Shown piece by piece: positions 19,588 through 29,048 of a stretch of DNA of 64,000 bases. The stretch covers positions 1-64,000 of the forward strand of contig CBFFRQ010000046.1 of assembly GCA_965644315.1 (NCBI GenBank), given 5' to 3'. The notes beneath the pieces were generated by a model. It searched no databases. It saw only the letters and a program-made list of their open reading frames with translations, and was not told where the DNA came from. The DNA comes from Caecitellus pseudoparvulus. Lineage: Eukaryota; Bigyra: Bicosoecida. A program made the translations under genes and the position numbers. The number at the start of each line of letters is the position of its first letter. The stretch's first letter is position 1.

Positions 19588-20682
19588 TCATCGCCCCCTG
19601 CCCACGAGGATGTCCACGATAGTGTCATAACTGCTCAGCGTGATGCTCTGCCCGAACACCACCCGCGGCAGACGCGGCGCCATGCCCTTCCAGAATGCAA
19701 ACAGGCCCTCCTCAGCGAAGACCTTCTGCACGCAGTGCAGCGTGCTGCGGTACTGCGCCGCCTCCAGCCCCTGCATGCGTGTTTTCACCATGTCGAAAGG
19801 CATAGTGGCCAGCACGCTCACCAAGCCCGCTGTGCCGCCTGACAAGAACTTGCCCCAGAACGCCATGGGCGCGCCGTCGCCGGACGCGAAGGCCTTCTTG
19901 ATTTCCTCAAACACCAGGAAACGCACGCCCTGGTTGCCCATCTGCTTGGCCATGGTGGGTGTCCAACCCTTGTAAATGCCGCCCAAGCCTTCCTCCGCCC
20001 CGATCACGCGAGCGGCGTGGATCAGTCCGCGGTACTTGGGCTTGGCACTGTTCTGGTCATGGATCAGTCGAGTCTTCAGTGTCTCTGTGGCGGCGCGTCG
20101 CGGCGCGCGGTGAGCAGGGGGGGGGGGCGGGTGTGGGCCTCCGCACCAGCGAAGGTGCCAGGGAAGGTGCCCGGCCGTTGTTCTGAGAAGGCCGCCGCAG
20201 CTGCAGGGGGGTGGCACAGCACGCACCGACAGGCGTCACGACCAGGGAGGCCTCCACTGCGCCAGTGGCCATGCCAGCAGCCAGCGTGCGCAGCGCCGAC
20301 AGCTTGCCTTGCTCATCCTGCGAAGGCAGACCAGGAAGGTGCACTTGGCCGCCAGCCACACGTGAGCCAGTCGCGGCGGGGTGCTCACCCGGAAGGCGTT
20401 CTTCAGGAACCCGAAGGCGGTGAAACGCAGGGCTGTCTTGGGGACAGTGCCCAGCAGCAAGGACGTCAAGCCTCGGTACAACGCCAGTGGCCCGCGTTCA
20501 GCAACAATGGTCTTCGCACAGTGCCAAGAGTTGCGGTACTTCATCACGCCCGCCTCCGCCTTCTGCAGCTGCATCTGAGTTTTCACATACTCTGTGGGGT
20601 ACATAATAGTCACTTCCATGGCCCCTGCCAGGCCACCCGCTGTGCAGTGCACCAGGGAGCTCACACCCTCCCGCTTCGGCAT
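19588..20682 (-). CDS. SLC25A1: Mitochondrial tricarboxylate (citrate) carrier, SLC25A1/CTP1 type
   Basis: Inner-membrane exchanger of citrate for malate or another tricarboxylate, supplying cytosolic acetyl-CoA. Exons 20389-20682, 20227-20317 and 19588-20084, with introns of 71 and 142 nt; 293 residues, the usual carrier size. Three carrier repeats with the Px[DE]xx[KR] signature: PTEYVK, PVETLK (created across the second splice junction) and PFDMVK. Citrate-carrier blocks AGGLAGAMEV, PTEYVKTQMQLQ, KPKYRG, IHDQ and KTRMQGLEAAQYRST agree with animal CTP rather than with other SLC25 members. A gene-finder ignoring the introns would break it into three pieces. Confidence 0.92.
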
Positions 20683-20859
20683 GTTGCCTGCGTTTCAGGG
20701 GCGTTTCGGCTCAACCACACGCGCCCGGCGGCCCAAAACAGATCTGACGCACGAAAGCTCGCTTGGGGGTTCGTGTGTGGGAGCTCGCGCAGGAGTGCAG
20801 TGAGACGTGCCGAGGCTTGTGCTGGTTTGGTCAAGTGGAGCAACTGCCCGCACTCCGCC
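20683..20859. promoter_or_regulatory. Divergent intergenic region: citrate carrier (-) / BUGZ (+)
   Basis: Only 177 bp separate the two divergent start codons, so the promoter is shared or overlapping. No element recognised by eye. Confidence 0.45.
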
Positions 20860-22099
20860 ATGGGCCGACGCAAGCGAGCAGCGAAGAAGGTCATCTTTTG
20901 CTACTACTGCGATCGAACCTTCAACGATGAGGCGTCCCTCATTGAGCACCAGAAGTCCAAGCACTTTCGCTGTGAGTTGCAGGCCGACGCGGGCTCTTTC
21001 AATTTCCGCAACACGGACACCTGGCTGCGCGGCCCCTCCCAGGCCCAAACTGCAACAAGAAGCTAAACGCTGCGGGTGCCCTCTATGTGCACTGTGAACA
21101 GTCCCACAAGTCACAGCTCTCAAAGTGCGTCTGCAGCCGTCCCCGTGCGTGCGTGCACCACACATGCACCCATCGCCTGCCTGCAGAGTGCCTGGCGCCG
21201 TGGAGGGCCGTGACACCTTCGACGTGGAAGTCTTCGGCATGCTGCATGTGCCTGAGCAGGCCATCCGGGACTTCATGCAGACACATGGCATGGGCGACCA
21301 GCTCCCGGAGCCCAAGCGCCCTCGAGCAGTGGCCGCTGCGCCAACGCACGGAGCACCCCACGCGGCTGGATATGGCTTGCCTGCCGTGCTGCCGTATGGC
21401 GCCCAGGCACCTCAGCCACAGGCTGGCATGCCCTCCCATGCCATGCCATACTGCTGTGGTGGCATGCCACCACAGCAGTATGGCATGCCACCACAGCAGT
21501 ATGGCATGCCGCCTCCTCAGTACGGCATGCCACCACAGCAGTATGGCATGCCGCCTCAGTACGGTATGCCAGCACAGCAGTATGGCATGCCGCCTCAACA
21601 CTACGGCATGCCACCACAGCAGTATGGCATGCCGCCTCAGTACGGTATGCCACCACAGCAGCACGGCATGCCACCAGCCTCTGTAGGCGGCGCCGCACCC
21701 ACCATGCCGCCCAGTTCAAGCGCCACGCCCACTCCACCCACTTCGTCAGCAAGCGCCCCAGCAAGTGCTCCCATGGCAACACCACAGGCCACTGCGCCAG
21801 CACAACCACTAGCTCCAGTCCCAGCTCCAGTCCCAGCTCCAGCACCAGCTCCAGTCCCAGCTCCAGCACCAGCTGGGGAGTGGCAGCCACCCGAGGGCGT
21901 GCCGACCCTCCGGGCAGCTGACTTTGGGGAGCATGCGGTGCAGGTGGACAAGGAGATTCTGGTGTACGGAGACGGCTTGCTGTCGCCTGAAGAGCGGCGA
22001 GCAGCCGCTCGGCAGGGGCAGGGGGCGGCGGCAGCGCTGCAGACGATGGAGGGCAGTTTGGCGGGGCGGCTCGAGAAGGTGCTGGGATCCCAGGGCTGA
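20860..22099 (+). CDS. ZNF207: BUGZ/ZNF207-like Bub3-binding zinc-finger protein
   Basis: Spindle and kinetochore assembly factor that stabilises Bub3. Exons 20860-20971, 21043-21124 and 21187-22099, with introns of 71 and 62 nt in phases 1 and 2; 368 residues. The N terminus MGRRKRAAKKVIFCYYCDR, then IEHQKSKHFRC and the spliced PNCNKKLNAAGALYVHC give the two C2H2 fingers of ZNF207. The block DTFDVEVFGMLHVPE corresponds to human 'TDIELEIYGMEGIPE'. The middle is a low-complexity YGMPPQQ repeat (phase-separation-prone in animal BUGZ). Near the C terminus EILVYGDGLLSPEERRAA matches the GLEBS-type Bub3-binding segment. All expected parts are present. Confidence 0.9.
21460..21690. repeat. Imperfect short repeat encoding YGMPPQQ/YGMPPPQ units
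   Basis: About eleven copies of a roughly 21-24 bp unit of the form cagtatggcatgccaccaca within the BUGZ gene, giving a Tyr/Met/Pro/Gln low-complexity tract. A further (PA/PV) hexamer tract lies at about 21810-21875. Confidence 0.85.
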
Positions 22100-22293
22100 A
22101 TTGTCGCGCCACCTGTCCGCTGCCAATGCATTGGGAGGCTGCCTCGCCGTCCACTGGGGCTGCAGGCTGGGGCCTGGCAGGCTGCCACGTGCATGCATGT
22201 GCTTGGCGCGGCCCGCACATCGGCCATGAGAATCGACCCTCACCCCAATAGCCTGTGAACGCTGTGCAAGCGTATTGAGACTGAGGTATGCGC

Positions 22294-23192
22294 TCACAGG
22301 CGCACGCCCTCCTCTCCCTGTCGGGGCGTGGTGCTGCGGGAGTACTCGGGAAGAAAGTAGAGAAGGTCAAGTTCCGGTGTAGCATGTCCCAGCTGCCTCA
22401 GGGCCGTCGTGACTTGCCCTCGGTGGTGCGTGGCGTGGTTGAACACGTGTGCGAGAATGGGCCCCCTCTCCCGCTGCAGCTCGCTGCCCTTCGTGTCCCT
22501 GTACACAAACTGCTGGGTCAGGTGCCGGGGCTCAAGCCTGCCCAGCAACGCATCCCAGCGATGGCACTGGGCCACCAAAGCCTTCTCCAGTTCCGCGGAG
22601 CACGGCGCCAGAGCAGTCCACTTGCTTGCCTCGGCACCCCACAGAGAGGAGACCTCCGCGTACGTCGTCTCCTGCTTGCCCAGCAAGGGCAGCGACGACA
22701 GGCCCTGCATGCGCATGTACCTGTGAGTCAGGGGAGGGGGTACGGTGGCAGGCAGTGGCACAAAGCCGCTCGTTTAGAATGCTGTGCTCAGGGTCTCCCA
22801 AGACAGAGGCCCTGTGCAGCCGCGTGAGCTCAACCCACCACAGTGCCTCAGCCAGCAAACAGTGCAGCAGCGTTCCATTGATGCTGTCGAAAAACAGCCC
22901 TGCAGAGCAGCAAACGGAAGTGCTAGGGTCTCTGTCGTGTGATGCACTATGGTTTGACCGTTCCAATGGCAGTTGCGCCTGGAGCGCTGCCGAGCACAGC
23001 TGCGTGCAGGCACCGGCGGGGTGCACTTCGCCCCACACCACGCCGCTCACCGCAAGGCTTCACAGCAGCTTGAGGTCCCAGGAGGTGCACGTGCTCAAAA
23101 ACACGGCCATAGGCCCAGTGATTGTAGGCAGACATGCACTTGAGATGGTTGAGCAGGCTCAAGCCTGCACCTATGCCTGCTTTCGCGGCCAT
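22294..23192 (-). CDS. DinB-fold (DinB/YfiT superfamily) metalloprotein
   Basis: DinB-family four-helix-bundle protein; members act as metal-dependent thiol transferases or are uncharacterised, so no reaction is assigned. Exon 1 is 23051-23192 (ATG 23192; NHLKCMSAYNHWAYGRVFEH). Exon 2 starts at 22899 (GLFFDSINGTLLHCLLAEAL) after a 151-nt phase-1 intron. The last exon runs from roughly 22735 to the stop at 22294. The family's metal-binding signature is seen as HVFNHATHHRGQV, preceded by a His in exon 2 (LLHCLLAE). I could not find a phase-consistent donor/acceptor between exon 2 and the last exon (22735-22800), so that junction is unresolved: an unusual splice site or a sequence error. Bacterial homologues are about 160-180 residues, as expected here. 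Confidence 0.75.
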
Positions 23193-23477
23193 TCTTAGCA
23201 ATGCAGCCAAGTGTGTGCGGAAATCGGTTCACAACTCAGGATGTGGGAAGTGCCACATGCGCGCACTTGGGCAAGGGAATCCAGGTCAAGGCAAATTTTT
23301 CCCAACGACCCGTATTATGGTTGATCTTTCTCGTATTTTGTATTGAACGACTTAGGAGGGCGGTACGCTTGGGGCTCAACTGAAGGTGAAGATGCGTCGC
23401 ATCCTGGCTTGCTCGTGATGAAGCCGCGCGTGTCTGGTGGGCGCTTGTCCGCCAAGCCAACGCTGAGCTATCGTGGT

Positions 23478-26400
23478 TCACTTGAGCAGTTGTGTTGCGG
23501 TTCGGCTTGTGCTCCTGCGTCGTCCACCGCCACTTTGGCGTCGCGGACCGGAGCGCTCGTGAGTGGTGGAGGCAGCAGCGGCCGCGGCCAAAGACCTGAG
23601 CATCATTGAGTTGCGTCGGCGATTGTCCTTGACCTTTGTGGCACTGGCCATGGTTTTGCTGGGTGGCCGTTCCTCCGCCCCAGAAGAGCTCCGGGGCCCA
23701 GCAAGGCTGGGCCGCTGCTGGCGACTTTGTACGGCAAACACCCTTCTTGCCGAAGCTTGCCTCGTCAGCCCAGCAACAGCTTCTAGAGGGGCAGCCTTGT
23801 GCTCGGCAGCTTTTCTCGCCAACTTCCCCGCCTTGGCCTGCTTCAAGCTGGGCTGGCGAGTGGGCCTGGCAGCGCTGGGCTGGAACACTGCTGGCGTTCG
23901 CTGCTGAGGTGTTGCCCAGCCCAGGCTGATGCTGACGGAGATCCCTTCCCACAACTGCCAGTGGGGCAACCCCCGACGAACAGCCATGTGGCTTGCTGGC
24001 ATGGGACCAGCCCTCGGGAGTTTGCTGGAGCTTTGCTGTGCCAGAGGTGGGGCAGATGTGGGGGCACTTGCTGGCTCCAGCCTGCTTGGCTTGCCCGCGT
24101 ACAGCTCGTCGTCATCATCGTCCGAGGTTTCTGGGGATTGATGAGGCGGGGTCGCGCGGTTTTCAGGGGCGTCTTTCGCTTTTGAAGCTCCATGCTTGCT
24201 GCCTGCAGCATCTTTCAGCATGGGGTTGGAGTGCGTCCTGCTGATGAGCAGAGCGCCGGAGGAGGTGGACACTGTGGGTCTGCGAGGAGCGTCCGCACTT
24301 TGAGAGCTGCTACCACCCGCCGGCTGACGCGTGCACCGTGAACAACAGTCCTTGAGCAGTTCGTTGCCGATGAACTCCTCGTCATCGTTAAGCGCGGCTG
24401 ATTGTGCAGAGCTCTGCAGGTACACGATGCGCTTCTTCTTCTTGGGTTTGGTGCGCAGGCAACCACAGCGCCTGCCGATGACTCGCAGCCAGTCACCCAA
24501 TGATGGTGGAGCAGCGTCGACGTAAAGAATTTCCTCCATGTCTTTAGGGCGCACGTACTCCTCGTCGAGCTCGGGGAACTGCTCGCGCAGCCACTTGTTC
24601 ACCTTGGCAATCTTCGTCCGAACGGACTTCGACGCAGCTCTCAGCCAGACTGTGAGCAGGGACAGCATGAGCAGCGTGTTCATGCTGACAATCACCAGCG
24701 CAAGGCCGAGGGAAGGCGGGAACAACAGCAGAGCCAAGGCAGTCATCAGCAGCATGAAATGGCTTTGCATGTCGGCCGTGTTCAGCTCAGGCAGCGAGTA
24801 TGGCTTCAGGGTGAAGAGCAGCATGATCGTGACGAAAACGACCAGCACCAGCGTCACCATGCGGAAAGTCACATCCCACATCAAGTACACAGTGGCAAGG
24901 AAGGCAAAGCGCTCCCACAGGCGCACCACCTCAAACCAAGCCGTGATGCGTCTGTATGCGCCTGTGAGGTAGGCCAGGGAAAACCCGAGCATGCTGTGCG
25001 ACGAGACATGTGCCCTGCAACGAATGAGGACGACGACAAGCAGGATGGGAACGAGCACGACATTCAGTGCGACGGCACCGGCGGCGACTCCTGTCGATAG
25101 CAATAGCTCTGGCTCGTCAGCATGGTGGCGGAAGGCTGTCACAGACATGCGCCGGTGCGAGCCGATCTGCTCGGTGCGCGCCAACAGCTGCAGCGCAGCG
25201 GTGGTCGCCATGCCCCACACGGAAAAGTACACCACAGCACTGGCCACTGCCATGCCCAGAAGCAAGTTCATCCGGTTCCGCGATGCAGGCGGCAGATCTT
25301 GTAGCACCCGCTGCATGGACCTGCCCGCTGCAGCAAGGGAAGCGCGGCGCTTGCCGACAGCGGCAGAGGCTGCTGACAAGCTTGGCTTGGCGCGGGCTAC
25401 ACTCGTCGCGCCGATCCAGACGGCGACGAAGAAGACCGTCAGTATCACCACACTCAGCGCAACTTGGCCCACCTGGAACCAGTGGGCGGGGATGTTGACC
25501 AAGCACTGGCTTGCGGGACTGCTCAGCACTGCCGACGCGCCGACAACCTCACCGACTGCCGCTGAAGCACGCTGCATGCTCTTCAGAATACTGTACGGTT
25601 CGAGGGAAGCGGACTGTGCAAGTGGGTGGCTTGAAACAGGGTCAAAGCCGCTCACGGCTGGTGCAGACGTGTCAGCAGTCGCATTCAGGGACGTAGCTTG
25701 CGCGCGGCAGACGTCTGCCCACTGGTTCGCCGAGATGGCCATGCTGGTCGTGTCTGTAGGGATGTCTCGAGTGGACAACGTCACAACTAGCAGAATGAAC
25801 AGCAGGGACAGGTACTGGATGATGATGCGATTGATGCCGCTGAGCAGGTCAACGTTAATTTTGCCTGCTTGCTTGTACGAGCGGAACGATGTGAAGAGCA
25901 AGAAGGCAACCAGTGCCCCCACAGACAGGAGTGGGAATATCCAGGTCAGGGCGTTGCCGCTTGGACACCGCTGACACATGCTGCAGGCATCTGTCGCTGT
26001 CCAGCCATGCTCACAAGCTGCACACAGCGCCCCGCCATGGCCTGGCGCACACGTCAGGCGGGCTGGGCCGGTCTGCGCTACCAAGCACGAGCCTGGTCGC
26101 GGGCACCTCCATAGCTTTGCAGCTGTGTCCTTTTCGCGGAGGATCGCGTTGCCCTGGAGGCAGCTCTCACACCACATGCCAGCTTGGCGATACTCCTGCA
26201 CTTGGCCATCAAAGGAGCAGCGAGCAACAGTCGTGCACGCCTTGCTTCTGGAGCCCAATAGTGCACTTGATGCTGATGGCGTCGGTGTGCTTTGCGAAGA
26301 GGAGGAGGTGGAGGGAGTACTCCCGGGAGTACGGGATACTGAAGGAGTCCCGGTGGAACTAGCCGTGTGAGACGGAGTTTCGGAGGCAGTTGGGGAGGAG

Positions 26401-28610
26401 GATGCGGTGTTGCTGGGTGTGACAGTAGATGTGGCGGTGTTGGACGCCGTCGTAGAGGGTGAGGGGCTGTGGCTGGGAGTTGCACTGGAGGAGGGCGACA
26501 CGGAAGGCGTGGCGGAAGCAGAGGGTGACATGGTTGGAGTGGCAGATGGGCGGGAGGACTCAGATGGTGTCGAGCTTGAACTAGCTGTGACTGAACTTGT
26601 AGCACTGGAGCTTGCTGTTACTGTGGGTGAGGCACTAGCGCTGGTAGTTGTGGAGGGCGTGGAGCTTGAGCTTGCTGTCGCGGATGTTGTGGCACTTTGG
26701 GAGGCAGTCGCGGAAGCAGTTCCTGAGTGTGTGGGCGACGCACTGGTTGTCGTGGAGGCAGTGGCTGATGCTGAGGTAGTCGGGGTCGGTGTGAAGGACG
26801 TGCTCGCCGTTGGAGAGGCAGTAGCAGTAGGAGACGGGCTTGGGTTCAACAGCCGCAGCCGGGTCGTGAGCCCAGAGGAGTCGTCGTGCAGGAGGAGAGA
26901 GAGATCGTCAAACGCGCGAAGTTTTGAACCCTCTAGGTCCAAGGAATGGATAGCTGGCCCAAAATTCACTCCGCCTACGCACGCCGCCGACGAGTTGCCA
27001 GTGGCTATCCCAGGACATGCCGGCCACATGCCAACGCTGGACAAGTGGACCAGGCGCAGCGTGCGCCCGCCTGAAGCTGAGAGAGTCTGCAGAACCAGCC
27101 ATCCATCACCAGTTGTGTGCATGGTGAGTATGTCGGAGATATTTGTGGAGTCTGTCGGCAGCTTCAAGTTCGAGGGGTGCAGAGTTCCGTGCCAGCCTGC
27201 TGTGCCAGGTTCCGTCCAATTGCGCCAACGGATGCAGCAGTGTTGAGACTCCCCGCATCGATCCTCGACAAGAAGCGCTGATTGAACCGGTTCGAGAGAC
27301 CACGAAGTCGTGTTGATCAGGCTTTGGAAGGGAGCCGCGAGTGGGTTGAACTTGGCGCTGCGGTGTGGAGTGGCTGTCGTGGCTGACCACAGCAGCGTTC
27401 CCGAGCCTCCCTGCCAACACGACACTGCGGAGCGTTGCTGGGAGGAAGCAAGCATGCAGATCTTATCTGGGGTGACAGCGGCTATCGGGCATGACTGCAC
27501 CCCGCCTGGTTCAGCGTCCAGGTGGGAAGCTCGACGGAAGCCCAAGCCGCCGTCCGGGAAGATGGAAGCAACAGTGCCAATGTTTCCGGGAGAAGGATGC
27601 CATGAGGCCAGCCATGATGACGAGGTGTCCTCTGGTACAAATGAGTGGGGGCAAAGGCCCTGTGTGTCGATCGCTGACTGAGTGAAGGACTTCATGGGCG
27701 CCAAGCTCTCCAGCTCCCTCAGGGTGATGGCTCCAGGCAATGGACCAGCTTGAATGACTGTAGAGCCCGGTGCATCGTGGAAGATCGTCGTATTGATGGG
27801 TTCTGGTGGACTTGAAGAAAGGATTTGCGGGCTCGGCCACACCTCCAGGCTGAGCAACCAAGTGTGTGTTGCGTTGCGCACGGTGACGCCCGCAACCCAG
27901 CGATCCGTGCATAGCACAGCCACCATAGCGTTCTCTATGCAGCGAACCCATCCTAGTTCAACTTGACTGGCAGGTGGCAAAGATGTCTGCAGGGCAACCG
28001 CCTCATCCACGAACACCACAACTTGAGGAGAGAGTGAGCCGGGCCTGCTTCCGTACAACAACACGGCCCCGCCACGGGCAGCATCGAGCAGCTGCGGGTG
28101 ATCAGAAGCACCTAATTGGTCTGTGGCATTGAAGTTTTCAATACCCACCAGGCGAGGCAGTCTCAGCATGTACCGCCCTTCGTCTTGCAGGTGGATGCCA
28201 GTCCCGTCATGCACGGCCAGGGACAGGGGCGCTGACAGCAGCACAAGAGCAATGCCGAACACAGGAAGCAAGCAATGCGAGGTGGAAATGCCCCTGCCAG
28301 AGCTTTTGGTGCTGCTGCGCAATCGCAGGGTTGGTTTTGTGGGTTGCCCTGGGCATGTGACGGGCAATTCCCGCAACCCAGGGCAAGCATCGTGAAACCT
28401 GTCCTGTCCCCCAAGTGCCGAGCAACCAGCCGCATCTCGCACAGGCAAGGCACCCGACGTGTACAGAGGAGGCGACTGTTGCCGTCTTTTTCTTGCCTCT
28501 GGTGAGCATGCTGCTGCGCAGGACGTGAAACTGTAATCTGAAACTTTCCCGGCTGCGTTTTGACTGCCACACTCCGCCGCCATGTTCGCTGCGCGGAAAC
28601 CAGACGGCAT
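23478..28610 (-). CDS. Large polytopic surface protein: ectodomain, Ser/Thr stalk, Cys-rich module, multi-pass membrane region
   Basis: Uninterrupted 1,710 codons from ATG 28610 (28583 is an alternative start). A hydrophobic stretch at about residues 113-132 (LLPVFGIALVLLSAPLSLAV) is a likely internal signal or anchor. A 450-residue ectodomain of no recognised family follows. Next come about 200 residues made almost only of Ser, Thr, Pro and Ala (nt about 26250-26850), a mucin-like O-glycosylated stalk. A Cys-rich module (nt about 25975-26250; e.g. CAPGHGGALCAACEHGW and CSMCQRCPSGNA) resembles EGF/TNFR-type or GCC2_GCC3 repeats. About seven to nine hydrophobic helices then occupy nt 24640-25960. 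The last 380 residues form a basic, Ser-rich cytoplasmic tail. The order is seen in protist TRP/polycystin-like or orphan receptor proteins. Channel or receptor function is only inferred; no catalytic domain is seen. Confidence 0.7.
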   Translation of the reverse strand: MPSGFRAANMAAECGSQNAAGKVSDYSFTSCAAACSPEARKRRQQSPPLYTSGALPVRDAAGCSALGGQDRFHDACPGLRELPVTCPGQPTKPTLRLRSSTKSSGRGISTSHCLLPVFGIALVLLSAPLSLAVHDGTGIHLQDEGRYMLRLPRLVGIENFNATDQLGASDHPQLLDAARGGAVLLYGSRPGSLSPQVVVFVDEAVALQTSLPPASQVELGWVRCIENAMVAVLCTDRWVAGVTVRNATHTWLLSLEVWPSPQILSSSPPEPINTTIFHDAPGSTVIQAGPLPGAITLRELESLAPMKSFTQSAIDTQGLCPHSFVPEDTSSSWLASWHPSPGNIGTVASIFPDGGLGFRRASHLDAEPGGVQSCPIAAVTPDKICMLASSQQRSAVSCWQGGSGTLLWSATTATPHRSAKFNPLAAPFQSLINTTSWSLEPVQSALLVEDRCGESQHCCIRWRNWTEPGTAGWHGTLHPSNLKLPTDSTNISDILTMHTTGDGWLVLQTLSASGGRTLRLVHLSSVGMWPACPGIATGNSSAACVGGVNFGPAIHSLDLEGSKLRAFDDLSLLLHDDSSGLTTRLRLLNPSPSPTATASPTASTSFTPTPTTSASATASTTTSASPTHSGTASATASQSATTSATASSSSTPSTTTSASASPTVTASSSATSSVTASSSSTPSESSRPSATPTMSPSASATPSVSPSSSATPSHSPSPSTTASNTATSTVTPSNTASSSPTASETPSHTASSTGTPSVSRTPGSTPSTSSSSQSTPTPSASSALLGSRSKACTTVARCSFDGQVQEYRQAGMWCESCLQGNAILREKDTAAKLWRCPRPGSCLVAQTGPARLTCAPGHGGALCAACEHGWTATDACSMCQRCPSGNALTWIFPLLSVGALVAFLLFTSFRSYKQAGKINVDLLSGINRIIIQYLSLLFILLVVTLSTRDIPTDTTSMAISANQWADVCRAQATSLNATADTSAPAVSGFDPVSSHPLAQSASLEPYSILKSMQRASAAVGEVVGASAVLSSPASQCLVNIPAHWFQVGQVALSVVILTVFFVAVWIGATSVARAKPSLSAASAAVGKRRASLAAAGRSMQRVLQDLPPASRNRMNLLLGMAVASAVVYFSVWGMATTAALQLLARTEQIGSHRRMSVTAFRHHADEPELLLSTGVAAGAVALNVVLVPILLVVVLIRCRAHVSSHSMLGFSLAYLTGAYRRITAWFEVVRLWERFAFLATVYLMWDVTFRMVTLVLVVFVTIMLLFTLKPYSLPELNTADMQSHFMLLMTALALLLFPPSLGLALVIVSMNTLLMLSLLTVWLRAASKSVRTKIAKVNKWLREQFPELDEEYVRPKDMEEILYVDAAPPSLGDWLRVIGRRCGCLRTKPKKKKRIVYLQSSAQSAALNDDEEFIGNELLKDCCSRCTRQPAGGSSSQSADAPRRPTVSTSSGALLISRTHSNPMLKDAAGSKHGASKAKDAPENRATPPHQSPETSDDDDDELYAGKPSRLEPASAPTSAPPLAQQSSSKLPRAGPMPASHMAVRRGLPHWQLWEGISVSISLGWATPQQRTPAVFQPSAARPTRQPSLKQAKAGKLARKAAEHKAAPLEAVAGLTRQASARRVFAVQSRQQRPSLAGPRSSSGAEERPPSKTMASATKVKDNRRRNSMMLRSLAAAAAASTTHERSGPRRQSGGGRRRSTSRTATQLLK

Positions 28611-29000
28611 GCACGGGCACGTGCTTCGTCAACGTCCAAGGCAAAGCAAGGGATAGGCGCGTGGAACGCGTGTCTTCCTCAGCAGCGCAGTGTCACGTTC
28701 GGGGGTGCGCCGATGCATGCAACGCCACCCGGCGCAGGTCACCTGCAGCTCTCTCAGGTGCTTGTTTTCTGCAGTCGACCGATGTTTTCGAGGCGAAAGC
28801 GTGGCTTGCTGAGATGATCAGGGTCTTTACATTGTCTCGTTCATTTGCAAGAGCTCTGCGAACTTGCCAGCAGTGCAGATGTGAACTTTTCTGGACCTGC
28901 AGCGGGTCTTTTTGTGGATCAGATGAGATGAAAGTAAGCGCCAACCTATCCTACACTGCAATATCCTTCGTTCGTTACAACTGGCAAAGTCTTTTTACCA
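28611..29000. other. Divergent upstream region, large surface protein (-) / GAA1 (+)
   Basis: Between the start of the surface-protein gene and the uncertain start of GAA1. It probably contains both promoters. Short open stretches on + could be 5' GAA1 exon sequence, but none is convincing. Confidence 0.4.
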
Positions 29001-29048
29001 AAACGCCACCCCCCACTGAAAGAGCGCCCCATCACAGTACTTCACCAA

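Noticed and set aside
24991-25974. 327-codon + frame opposite the surface-protein gene
   Set aside because: Shadow of the transmembrane region on the other strand, no domain or splice context.
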